NCBI RefSeq assembly: GCF_030816935.1
Contig: NZ_JAUSYO010000001.1
Location: 2,976,001 to 3,040,000 of the forward strand
Direction of reading: 5' to 3'
Length of the DNA: 64,000 nucleotides
From: Arthrobacter sp. B3I9
GTDB lineage: Bacteria; Actinomycetota; Actinomycetes; Actinomycetales; Micrococcaceae
Part shown: positions 1-7,176 of the stretch, piece after piece
How positions within the stretch are numbered: the first letter of the stretch is position 1
How the letters are laid out: each line of letters begins with the position of its first letter
Made by a program: the position numbers and the translations under genes
The notes under the pieces: generated by a model
Seen by the model: the letters and a program-made list of their open reading frames with translations, nothing else
Told to the model about the DNA's origin: nothing
Database searches by the model: none

Positions 1-372
1 CGCTCCCGGGGTGCCGGGATCCTTGCCGAAGCCGGGCTTGCGGGCGCCGGGCTTGCGGCCGGCAGCCTTGCCCGAGAAGCCGGCGGGCTTCCGGTCGCCC
101 GAAGCAGGGCGGTCAGCGGGCGCACCGCCGGGACCCTGCAGGTCGGGATCGATGAAGGCCTGTTCGCGGGGCTTCGGATGCTTGAAGGGGCGGTCTCCCC
201 CGCCCTTGAAACCGGCTCCCCCGCCGCGGCCCGCGCCGCCCTGGGGATTGCGTCCGGCACCGCTCTTGCCGGCACCGCTCTTTCCAGCGCTGCTCTTTCC
301 GGCGCTGCTCTGTCCGGCACTGTTGCGTCCCGAACCGTTACGTGGTGAACCCTGGCGTCCCGCCTGTGTCAT
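1..372 (-). CDS. Pseudouridine synthase (RluB/RsuA type), N-terminal part only
   Basis: Only the first 124 codons are in the window; the gene runs off the left edge. The visible part is a basic, disordered Gly/Ser/Lys/Arg/Pro tail with no catalytic domain. It opens at an ATG (372) preceded by GAAGGA. Residues 16-40 or so come from five 15-bp DNA repeats (252-326) and read as AGKSS/AGKSG-like pentapeptides. Assignment to a ribosomal pseudouridine synthase is an inference from position directly after scpB, where actinobacteria usually carry rluB, and from the known basic N-terminal extension of such proteins in Arthrobacter relatives. The gap to scpB is 110 bp on the same strand. Without the S4 and synthase domains the family cannot be proven here. 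Confidence 0.6.
   Translation of the reverse strand, partial: MTQAGRQGSPRNGSGRNSAGQSSAGKSSAGKSGAGKSGAGRNPQGGAGRGGGAGFKGGGDRPFKHPKPREQAFIDPDLQGPGGAPADRPASGDRKPAGFSGKAAGRKPGARKPGFGKDPGTPGA
252..326. repeat. Five tandem 15-bp repeats in the rluB-like N-terminus
   Basis: Units start at 252, 267, 282, 297 and 312 and follow the pattern KYCCRGCRCYGYTSY with a few substitutions. The period of 15 keeps the reading frame and adds five residues per copy to the disordered tail of the minus-strand gene. Other 15-bp arrays occur at 15173-15232, 61527-61615 and 61665-61725. Confidence 0.8.
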
Positions 373-482
373 GACCCGTCCTTCGTTATGTTGACCGGTG
401 CGGCTTGTCTCCCGACAAGGCCGGCCGGCTCGGGCAAATGCTTCTGCCCTGCTGGATACTCGTGCGCAGGCAGTGTTCCTGC

Positions 483-1181
483 CTACATTGTTCCTGCGTC
501 GTAGAACTCTTCAATTCCTTCGAGCCCCGGAAGATGCGGTGAAAGCTGCGGCAGTTCCTCCACCGAGCCGATTCCCATGCGTTCCAGGAAATACGACGTC
601 GTGCGGTACAGGATGGCTCCGGACTCGGGGTCTGTTCCCGCGTCCTCTATCAGCCCCCGCTGCGTCAGGGTCCGCACGACGGAGTCAACATTGACTCCTC
701 GAATTGCAGACACCCGCGCCCGTGACACGGGCTGGCGGTAAGCGATGACGGCGAGCGTTTCGAGCGCCGCCTGCGTCAGCCTGGCTGTCTGTCCCTCCAG
801 CACGAAGCCGCCGACGACGTCGGCGAATTCAGCCCTGGAGTAGATCCGCCAGCCTCCGGCGATATTCCGCAATTCAAAACCCCGGGGGGTGGAGCCGAAG
901 CCGTTCAGGTTGCTGCTATGGCTGTCGTCCACATCCGGGGCATTAACAGTATAGCCGTTATACTCCCGCTGCAGGTCCGCCAGCAGGCCTTCGACCACGT
1001 CGACCGTGAGATTGAGACCGGCCGCAAGACTCGTGGCGGTGGCGGGTTCATCGATCACCATCAGCACGGCTTCGAGCGCGGCGCGGGCGCCGCCCGGCAG
1101 GCTTGCGACGTCGGGCCCCTCCCCTTCGGCAGCGGGGTGTTGGGGTCCGCCGCCGGCCGGGCCGGATCGTGTCTCACTCAA
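483..1181 (-). CDS. scpB: Segregation and condensation protein B
   Basis: The 232-residue protein has the ScpB winged-helix pair: an N-terminal half around LEAVLMVIDEPATATSLA (residues 36-53) and a second half with TQAALETLAVIAYRQPVSRA, the most recognisable ScpB signature, followed by RGVNVDSVVRTLTQRGLIED. ScpB dimers bind ScpA and with SMC form the condensin-like complex that organises and separates the chromosome. The start ATG overlaps the scpA stop by 4 bp (ATGA), so translation is probably coupled. Length is slightly above the usual 180-220 residues because of a polar N-terminal tail. Identification is firm. Confidence 0.95.
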   Translation of the reverse strand: MSETRSGPAGGGPQHPAAEGEGPDVASLPGGARAALEAVLMVIDEPATATSLAAGLNLTVDVVEGLLADLQREYNGYTVNAPDVDDSHSSNLNGFGSTPRGFELRNIAGGWRIYSRAEFADVVGGFVLEGQTARLTQAALETLAVIAYRQPVSRARVSAIRGVNVDSVVRTLTQRGLIEDAGTDPESGAILYRTTSYFLERMGIGSVEELPQLSPHLPGLEGIEEFYDAGTM

Positions 1182-2026
1182 GGCTGCTCCTCGTATTCTT
1201 CACTCAGGGACTCGCTGCTCCATGCCTCTGACCCGGCAGTCCAGTGGACGGTCAGGTCCCCCAGCGGCAACAGCTGGTCGAAGGAAACCACGCGGTCCCG
1301 GAACATTTCCAGCAGCGCAAGGAACCGCGCCACCACCACGAGGGAGGATTCGGCGTCGGCGGTGAGCGCCCGGAACGTCAGCGGGCTGCCCTGCCGCAAG
1401 CGGCGGCCGAGCAGGTCCGCCTGCTCCTTGACGCTCACCGGGCTGCCGTGAAGGTGCGCCAGGCCGACCTCGGTGGGGGCTGCCTCCTTGGGCTTGAGGG
1501 CGGCCTCAGCGAGGGCGGCGAACTGTTGCGGCGTGTGCCGCCAGACAAGTTCCGGAAGCAGCGCCGAGAAGTGTTCCTCCAGTGCCACCTGGCGTGGAAA
1601 CCGGCGGCCTTCCAGGTCCAGGGTCGAACCCATCATGCCGGCCACTTGCTTGAACGCCCTGTACTGGAGCAGCCGGGCGAAGAGCAGGTCGCGGGCCTCC
1701 AGCAGCGCGATGTCGTCCTCGTCTTCGACTTCACCGGCGGGCAGCAGCCGGGCGGCCTTGAGGTCGAGCAGCGTTGCGGCGATGACCAGGAATTCGCTGG
1801 CCTCGTCCAGGGCCCACTCCTCCCCCAGTGCCTGCAAGCCCTTGATGTACCTGATGAACTCATCTGTGACCGTCGCCAGTGCCACTTCGGTGATGTCCAA
1901 CTGGTGCTTGGTGATCAGGCCCAGCAGCAGATCGAAGGGGCCGGTGAAGTTGGCCAGCCGCACTTCGAAGGCGGGCCTTTTCTCCGGCGGGGACAGCTCC
2001 GCCGTCGGGGTGTGCGTCGCCGTCAC
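1178..2026 (-). CDS. scpA: Segregation and condensation protein A
   Basis: This is the kleisin subunit of the SMC-ScpAB complex, 282 residues from the chosen GTG at 2026. The kleisin N-terminus reads FEVRLANFTGPFDLLLGLI, followed by the helical KHQLDITEVALATVTDEFI stretch that binds the SMC neck; the C-terminal winged helix holds VVARFLALLEMFRDRVVSF. The open frame extends to 2179, but that extra part overlaps parA and has no ScpA character. The GTG lies 7 bp after the parA stop and gives a usual length, so I prefer it. The gene overlaps scpB by 4 bp. ParA, ScpA and ScpB form one minus-strand operon for chromosome segregation. Confidence 0.94.
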   Translation of the reverse strand: MTATHTPTAELSPPEKRPAFEVRLANFTGPFDLLLGLITKHQLDITEVALATVTDEFIRYIKGLQALGEEWALDEASEFLVIAATLLDLKAARLLPAGEVEDEDDIALLEARDLLFARLLQYRAFKQVAGMMGSTLDLEGRRFPRQVALEEHFSALLPELVWRHTPQQFAALAEAALKPKEAAPTEVGLAHLHGSPVSVKEQADLLGRRLRQGSPLTFRALTADAESSLVVVARFLALLEMFRDRVVSFDQLLPLGDLTVHWTAGSEAWSSESLSEEYEEQP

Positions 2027-2033
2027 GTGCCGG

Positions 2034-2933
2034 CTAGGGCGCGCCGCCGCGCGAGATGAGCTCCTTGGCGAGGTTGCGGTAGGCATCAGCGCCGATGTGG
2101 TTGCCGGCATAGCTGGTGATGGGCTCGGCGGCCACAGTGGCATCCGCAAACTTGATCGAGCGTTTGATGACGGTCTCAAAGACCTTGTCGCCGAAGGCTT
2201 CCACCAGCCGGGAAATGACCTCCCGGCTGTGCAGGGTGCGGGCGTCGTACATGGTGGCGAGCACCCCGTCGACCTGCAGCCTGGGGTTCAGCCGGTCCTG
2301 GACCTTGTCGATGGTCTCCACGAGCAGCGCCACCGCGCGCAGGGCGAAGAATTCGCAGATCAGCGGGATGATGACGCCGTGGGCCGCCGTCAGCGCGTTG
2401 ACGGTGAGCAGGCCGAGGGAAGGCTGGCAGTCGATGAGGACGACGTCGTAATCGTCCTCGACCTTTTTGAGCGCACGGTCGAGGACCTGCTCGCGGGCCA
2501 CCTCATTGACCAGCTGCACTTCGGCGGCGGAGAGGTCGATATTGGCCGGGAGCAGGTCCAGGTTGTCCACGCCGGTCTTGTGGATCGCGTCGCGGATGTC
2601 GACCTTGCGGTCCATCAGGACGTTATAAACCGTGAGATCCAGTTCGTGCGGGTTTATGCCGAGGCCCGCAGAGAGTGCACCCTGCGGGTCGAAGTCCACG
2701 ACGAGCACCCGGCGCCCGAATTCCGCCAGTGCCGCGGCGAGGTTGATGGTGGAGGTGGTCTTACCCACCCCGCCTTTCTGGTTCACCATCGCGATGACAC
2801 GCGCGGGGCCGTGGGAGGGCAGCGGCGCGGGTTCAGGAAAGTCGCGGTGGGGGCGCCCGGTGGGACCCATGACGGCGTCTTCCAGATCGATTTGGGTGCC
2901 TTCCAGAGTTGCTGAACCCTGTTCGCTGCTCAC
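2034..2933 (-). CDS. parA: ParA/Soj-family ATPase next to scpAB
   Basis: A 299-residue P-loop ATPase of the ParA/MinD family. The deviant Walker A is seen as NQKGGVGKTTSTINLA, followed by VVDFDPQGALSAGLG and the Walker B-like VVLIDCQPSLGLLTVNAL. No parB lies next to it, which fits the known second ParA-like gene beside scpA in actinobacteria rather than the origin-proximal parAB pair. The start is taken as GTG 2933; an ATG at codon 22 (MGPTGRPHR) is an alternative because no strong ribosome binding site is visible before either. An upstream open extension to 3056 looks non-coding. It leads the parA-scpA-scpB operon and is shielded from dctA by the terminator at 3130-3164. Confidence 0.9.
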   Translation of the reverse strand: MSSEQGSATLEGTQIDLEDAVMGPTGRPHRDFPEPAPLPSHGPARVIAMVNQKGGVGKTTSTINLAAALAEFGRRVLVVDFDPQGALSAGLGINPHELDLTVYNVLMDRKVDIRDAIHKTGVDNLDLLPANIDLSAAEVQLVNEVAREQVLDRALKKVEDDYDVVLIDCQPSLGLLTVNALTAAHGVIIPLICEFFALRAVALLVETIDKVQDRLNPRLQVDGVLATMYDARTLHSREVISRLVEAFGDKVFETVIKRSIKFADATVAAEPITSYAGNHIGADAYRNLAKELISRGGAP

Positions 2934-3129
2934 GTATCTATCCACACTTTCGATGACGGTGATTGTCCTGCTTGATGGTGTTGCTGATATTCCTGTTTGG
3001 AAGTTCAGCGCCCATCTTGTTCCTCCCAAGGTTACAGCGCCCGACACGGGATTCAACGGACCTTGACAGTCGGCGTCTTTTGAGCCTTGACCTTCTGGTT
3101 GAGGTCGAGGGTTGCCGCGGAACCGAAAA

Positions 3130-3164
3130 AACCGCCCGGACGCGCTGTGCGTGTCCGGGCGGTT
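3130..3164 (-). terminator. Terminator of dctA
   Basis: A 15-bp stem (AACCGCCCGGACGCG against CGTGTCCGGGCGGTT, one wobble) with a 5-nt loop. Read on the minus strand the stem is followed by TTTTTT, the classic intrinsic terminator layout for dctA, which ends at 3200. It separates dctA from parA on the same strand. Confidence 0.9.
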
Positions 3165-3199
3165 CTTCCTGTTGGGGCAGTGCGGTTTTTCCTGCTGCC

Positions 3200-4546
3200 C
3201 TAGTGCTGTACGACGGCCGGGCGGTCCGCCTCTGTGGTCTCGACATGGCCGTGACCGACGTTCATCGTCCGCTCATCGAACGGGTCGGTGCCGGAGAGCA
3301 CCCGCTCAACCTGTTCGCCGTCGATCTCCTTCACCCAGGTGCCGACCAGCACCGTGGCGACAGCGTTGCCGGTGAAGTTGGTCAGGGCGCGGGCCTCGGA
3401 CATGAAGCGGTCGATGCCGACGATCATGCCTACGCCGCCGAGCAGTTCCGGACGGTGCGCCTGGAGCCCTGCGGCGAGGGTGGCCAGGCCGGCGCCGGTG
3501 ACACCGGCTGCGCCCTTGGAGGCGATGATCATGAAGACCAGCAGCGAGACCTGCGCACCGAGATCCAGCGGCGTGCCCATGGCGTTGGCGACGAAGAGGG
3601 AAGCCATGGTCAGGTAGATGGCCGTGCCGTCCAGGTTGAAGGAGTAGCCGGTCGGAACCGTGACGCCGACAACAGGCTTGGAAATACCCAGGTGTTCCAG
3701 CTTGGCAATGAGGCGCGGCAGGGCGGCCTCGGAGGACGAGGTGGAGAAAATCAGCAGGTATTCACGGGCCAGGTACTTCATGAGCCGGAAGATGTTGACG
3801 CCGGCCACGATCTGCAGCAGTCCGCCGAGGATGACGACGATGAAGATGGCGCACGTGATGTAGAAGGCGATCATGAGGGTGAACATGCTGACGATCGCCT
3901 GGACACCGGTGGCGCCGACCACGGCCGCGATGGCGCCGAAGGCACCGACCGGCGCAACCCACATGATCATGATGAGGATGCGGAACACCAGGGCCTGGCC
4001 CTGGCCGATGGCCTTAAGGATCGGGGCGCCCTGGGGACCCATCTTCTGGAGCGCGAAGCCGACCAGGATTGCGGCGAAGAGCGTCGGCAACACCGGAATG
4101 TCGCCCGGAATAATTCCCAGCAGGAAGTCGACCGTGCTGTCGGAAGCCGCCTTCTTATTGGGGTCGTACGGGGTCAGGTTCAGGCCCTCGCCGGGGTGGA
4201 TCAGGTTGCCGACCACGAGGCCGATGGCCAGCGCGAAGGTCGACATCACGATGAAGTAGCCCAGTGCCAGGCCGCCGACCTTTCCGACCGTGGCGGCCTT
4301 CGCGATGGAGCCGATGCCGAGCACGATGGTGCAGAAGATGATGGGGGCGATCATCATCTTGATCAATTTGACGAACCCGTCGCCGAGCGGCTTCAGGGAC
4401 TTACCGACCTCGGGAAACAGCAGGCCCACCAGGGCGCCGAGGATCACGGCCACGATGACCGCCATGTACAGATAATGGGACTTATCCAGCCCCTTGCGCT
4501 TTGTGACCGTCGCCGCGGCCGGTGACTCTCCTCGCTGAGAGGCCAT
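3200..4546 (-). CDS. dctA: C4-dicarboxylate transporter, DctA type
   Basis: A 448-residue DAACS-family symporter that imports succinate, fumarate or malate with protons or sodium. Several membrane segments are visible, for example YLYMAVIVAVILGALVGLLF near the N-terminus. The re-entrant hairpin signature SSSEAALPRL and the substrate-site segment TGYSFNLDGTAIYLT are present, as is the late NFTGNAVATVLVG. The start ATG 4546 follows a GGAG-like site (AAGGAGAACACCC); an upstream GTG at 4585 would add 13 residues without support. It is divergent from a CitA/DcuS-type sensor kinase (4684) and a response regulator, the usual partners that switch on dicarboxylate uptake. The gap holds two inverted repeats that could be operator sites. 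Confidence 0.95.
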   Translation of the reverse strand: MASQRGESPAAATVTKRKGLDKSHYLYMAVIVAVILGALVGLLFPEVGKSLKPLGDGFVKLIKMMIAPIIFCTIVLGIGSIAKAATVGKVGGLALGYFIVMSTFALAIGLVVGNLIHPGEGLNLTPYDPNKKAASDSTVDFLLGIIPGDIPVLPTLFAAILVGFALQKMGPQGAPILKAIGQGQALVFRILIMIMWVAPVGAFGAIAAVVGATGVQAIVSMFTLMIAFYITCAIFIVVILGGLLQIVAGVNIFRLMKYLAREYLLIFSTSSSEAALPRLIAKLEHLGISKPVVGVTVPTGYSFNLDGTAIYLTMASLFVANAMGTPLDLGAQVSLLVFMIIASKGAAGVTGAGLATLAAGLQAHRPELLGGVGMIVGIDRFMSEARALTNFTGNAVATVLVGTWVKEIDGEQVERVLSGTDPFDERTMNVGHGHVETTEADRPAVVQH

Positions 4547-4618
4547 GGGTGTTCTCCTTGGATAGGCTGGACGTCGGTGCTGCACAGGGTGTGGGCCCTC
4601 GTCCGTACTGCGTGTACA

Positions 4619-4636
4619 TCCATCATTGGAGATGGA
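4619..4636. promoter_or_regulatory. Inverted repeat in the dctA/kinase gap
   Basis: TCCATC-ATTGGA-GATGGA is a perfect 6-bp inverted repeat with a 6-bp spacer, placed between the divergent dctA and sensor kinase genes. It is a candidate operator for the response regulator at 6351. The link to that regulator is inference. Confidence 0.45.
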
Positions 4637-4650
4637 GTGACGCGCATCAC
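4637..4650. promoter_or_regulatory. CRP/GlxR-like site between dctA and the sensor kinase
   Basis: GTGA-CGCGCA-TCAC matches the core of CRP-family sites (GTGA-N6-TCAC) exactly on both arms. It lies 34 bp before the kinase start codon and about 90 bp before dctA. Dicarboxylate transport is a typical target of cAMP-dependent control, so the location fits, but binding is inferred. Confidence 0.55.
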
Positions 4651-4683
4651 CGTTGCGTTCATATTGGTCATGAAAGGGTGTTG

Positions 4684-6354
4684 ATGATCCACCCCTGGAG
4701 CATCGCCCGCCGGCTCTTCGTAGCCCACTTGCTGTTCATGGTGGCCCTGACGGCGATCGTCGGCACGGCCACGTTCGTCGACGCGCGCGACCATGCCTAC
4801 CAGGAGGCCGGCCGCCGCATGGCCGGCATCGCCGTCACGGTGGCCGACAACCCCTTCGTGCTGCAGGCGGCGAGCGCCGCCAATCCGTCGGCGCTGCTCC
4901 AGCCCTACGCCCTGAAGGTCATGGAGGATGCCGACGCCGATTTCGTCACCATCATGGCTCCGGACCGCACCCGGTGGACCCACCCCCGGGACGAGGAACT
5001 GGGCAAGCCGTACATCGGGTCCATCGACGCGGCCCTCCACGGCGAGGTCTTCACGGAAATCACCGCCGGAACCCTGGGCCCCTCGGTGCGGACGATTGCG
5101 CCGGTCAAGAATGCGGACGGCAGTGTGCGGGCCCTCGTCGCGGCAGGGGTGACGGTCCGCAGCGTGGATGTGGCCCTGTCCGGCAGGCTGCCCGCGCTCG
5201 TGGCCATCGGCCTGGCCCTGCTCGCCGGCGGGTCAGTGGCGTCGTGGCTGCTGGAGCGGTACCTGCAGCGGGTCACCCGGGGCTGGGGTCCGGAGCAACT
5301 GGCCCAGCTCTTCGCGTACTACGAGTCGGTGCTGCATTCGGTGCGGGAAGGCCTGATCCTGATCGATTCCCGGGGCAAGGTGGTCATGTACAACGACCAG
5401 GCCGCGGAGCTGCTGGGGCTTTCCAGGGGCAGCTCGAACGGCCAGGCGGACGGCAGCGCCGCGATCGACGGTGGTTCCGCTGCCGTTCAAAGCCAGGCGG
5501 CGCCGTCGCTGGCAGAGCTTCCACTGGCACCAAGCTTGAAGGAGCTCTTTGAATCGGGGCGGACGGCGCTCGATGAGATCCACCTGACCGGCTCCCGGAT
5601 CCTGGTGGTGAACCAGGGCCCGGCAGTCGGCCCTGGTTCTGCAGCGGGCCGGCAGCGGGCGGCGGTTTTCGGCACTGTGGCCACCATCCGGGACCGTACC
5701 GAAATCGAGTCGCTGGGCAGTGAACTGGAAACCATGCGCACCCTCTCCGATGCTCTTCGCGCCCAGACCCACGAGCACGCGAACCGGCTCCACACCATCG
5801 TCTCGCTGATGGAGCTGGGGAGGACCTCGGAAGCCCTGGACTTCGCCACCAAGGACCTGGAGCTCAGCCAGCGGCTCACCGATGACCTGGTCAGCTCCAT
5901 CGAGGAGCCTGTGCTTGGGGCCCTCATCATGGGCAAGGCCGCCGAGGCACACGAGCGCGGCGTCGAACTGATCCTGAACACCGGCGGTTCAACGGCCGTT
6001 TCCGGACTGGCTGTGCAGGACCTCGTCGCCATCCTCGGAAACCTGCTGGACAACGCCATCGACGCAGCGGCGGAAGCCCCCGCGCCGAGGATGGTGGAAC
6101 TCACCGTGGGAGCTAACGGGCGTGCCCTGGAGATCGCTGTGGAGGACAGTGGCCCCGGAATCGATCCCGACGCGGTGGAGGATGTGTTCCGGCACGGTTT
6201 CAGCACGAAGACCCCGGGGCCGTTCGGACGGGGGCTGGGCCTGGCATTGGTCCGCCAGGCGGTGCACCGCCTCGGCGGTACGATGACAATCACAAGCCCG
6301 GCCGGGGCCTTGTTCCGCGTCACGCTGCCGGTCACAGAAGAGGAAAAGCCATGA
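4684..6354 (+). CDS. CitA/DcuS-type sensor histidine kinase
   Basis: A 556-residue membrane kinase that likely senses external di- or tricarboxylates. Order of parts: membrane helix at about 11-31, extracytoplasmic PAS-like domain at about 35-165 with the citrate/C4-sensor feature GKPYIGSIDAALHGEVFTE, second helix at about 169-190, cytoplasmic PAS at about 213-246 (LILIDSRGKVVMYND), histidine box RAQTHEHANRLHTI with His363 as probable phosphorylation site, and an HATPase domain with NLLDNAIDAA and VEDSGPGIDP followed by GRGLGLALV. A Gly/Ala/Ser-rich insert at about 247-275 interrupts the PAS region. The start ATG 4684 follows GAAAGGGTG. The open frame begins further upstream at 4522 but that part overlaps dctA. 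The next gene, the regulator, overlaps by 4 bp. Confidence 0.92.
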   Translation: MIHPWSIARRLFVAHLLFMVALTAIVGTATFVDARDHAYQEAGRRMAGIAVTVADNPFVLQAASAANPSALLQPYALKVMEDADADFVTIMAPDRTRWTHPRDEELGKPYIGSIDAALHGEVFTEITAGTLGPSVRTIAPVKNADGSVRALVAAGVTVRSVDVALSGRLPALVAIGLALLAGGSVASWLLERYLQRVTRGWGPEQLAQLFAYYESVLHSVREGLILIDSRGKVVMYNDQAAELLGLSRGSSNGQADGSAAIDGGSAAVQSQAAPSLAELPLAPSLKELFESGRTALDEIHLTGSRILVVNQGPAVGPGSAAGRQRAAVFGTVATIRDRTEIESLGSELETMRTLSDALRAQTHEHANRLHTIVSLMELGRTSEALDFATKDLELSQRLTDDLVSSIEEPVLGALIMGKAAEAHERGVELILNTGGSTAVSGLAVQDLVAILGNLLDNAIDAAAEAPAPRMVELTVGANGRALEIAVEDSGPGIDPDAVEDVFRHGFSTKTPGPFGRGLGLALVRQAVHRLGGTMTITSPAGALFRVTLPVTEEEKP

Positions 6355-7070
6355 GCGACATCCGCGTCCTCGTCGTCGAGGACGAGCCGATCGCCGCCGC
6401 GGCCCACGCCGCCTACATCGACAGGCTTGAGGGGTTCATCCTGGCCGGTTCCGCGCCCGACGGGCAGTCCGCGCTGCGCCTGCTCACGGAATTCGCGGCC
6501 GCCGGCACGCCGGTGGAGCTGGTGCTGCTGGACATGAACCTTCCGGACCTGCACGGGCTGGACATCGCCCGCCGGATGCGGGCAGCCGGATCCTTCGCGG
6601 ACATCATCGCCATCACCGCCGTCCGGGAGCTGAACATCGTCCGCAGCGCGGTTGCCACCGGAGTGGTCCAGTACCTGATCAAGCCGTTCACCTATGCCAC
6701 CTTCGCCGACAAGCTCACCAGCTACCGGCAGTTCCGCCAGCAACTGGCTTCCCCCGGCACCGGAGCTGCCGGTGCGGGGGCTTCCCAAAGCGATGTGGAC
6801 CAGGCGTTTGCCAGCCTGCGCGCTCCGTCCGAGCTGCCGCTACCCAAGGGCCTTGCCGTGTCCACGCTTGAATCCGTGCAGGAGTTTCTGAAACGGCAGG
6901 CCGGCGCGGTGTCCGCCAGCGAGGTGATGGAGGTGCTCGGCATGTCCCGGGTGACCGCCCGCCGCTACCTCGAGTACCTCGCCGACGCCGGGACGGTGGC
7001 GCGCACGGCGCGGTACGGCGCGCCCGGCCGGCCGGAGAACGAATATCGCTGGAACCGGCCGGCGTCGTAA
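6351..7070 (+). CDS. CitB/DcuR-type response regulator
   Basis: A 239-residue regulator with an N-terminal receiver (acidic pair Glu10-Asp11, phospho-acceptor Asp61 in LVLLDMNLPD, and IKPF lysine) and a C-terminal winged helix-turn-helix near AVSASEVMEVLGMSRVTARR. This layout is that of the CitB/DcuR/MalR family, which pairs with CitA-type kinases. An Ala/Gly-rich linker at about 130-150 joins the domains. ATGA overlap with the kinase indicates coupled translation. Its likely target is dctA across the divergent gap. The ORF ends 107 bp before the converging prpE, with a long palindrome between them. Confidence 0.93.
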   Translation: MSDIRVLVVEDEPIAAAAHAAYIDRLEGFILAGSAPDGQSALRLLTEFAAAGTPVELVLLDMNLPDLHGLDIARRMRAAGSFADIIAITAVRELNIVRSAVATGVVQYLIKPFTYATFADKLTSYRQFRQQLASPGTGAAGAGASQSDVDQAFASLRAPSELPLPKGLAVSTLESVQEFLKRQAGAVSASEVMEVLGMSRVTARRYLEYLADAGTVARTARYGAPGRPENEYRWNRPAS

Positions 7071-7112
7071 GTCTCCTGCGCGCTTAGAGCCTCCTCCCCC
7101 GCACCGGCCCGC

Positions 7113-7168
7113 CGAGTTTGCACTTCGCGGCAATGTTTTGGGAGACACTGCCGTGAAGTGCAAACTCG
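7113..7168. repeat. Long palindrome, copy 1 (REP-like) between convergent genes
   Basis: Arms 7113-7136 and 7145-7168 (starting CGAGTTTGCACTTCGCGGCA, with its near complement) form a stem of about 24 bp with one wobble and one mismatch around an 8-nt loop. A second copy with the same core, GCACTTCRCGGCAATGTTTT, lies at 47637-47703. Both sit between the 3' ends of convergent genes. This suggests a dispersed REP-type element also serving as a bidirectional terminator; no T-run follows the stem. Confidence 0.8.
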
Positions 7169-7176
7169 ACGCCGGG

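Noticed and set aside
2963..4525. 520-codon plus-strand frame opposite dctA
   Set aside because: Shadow; its product is rich in Asp/Gly/His, typical of antisense of membrane proteins.
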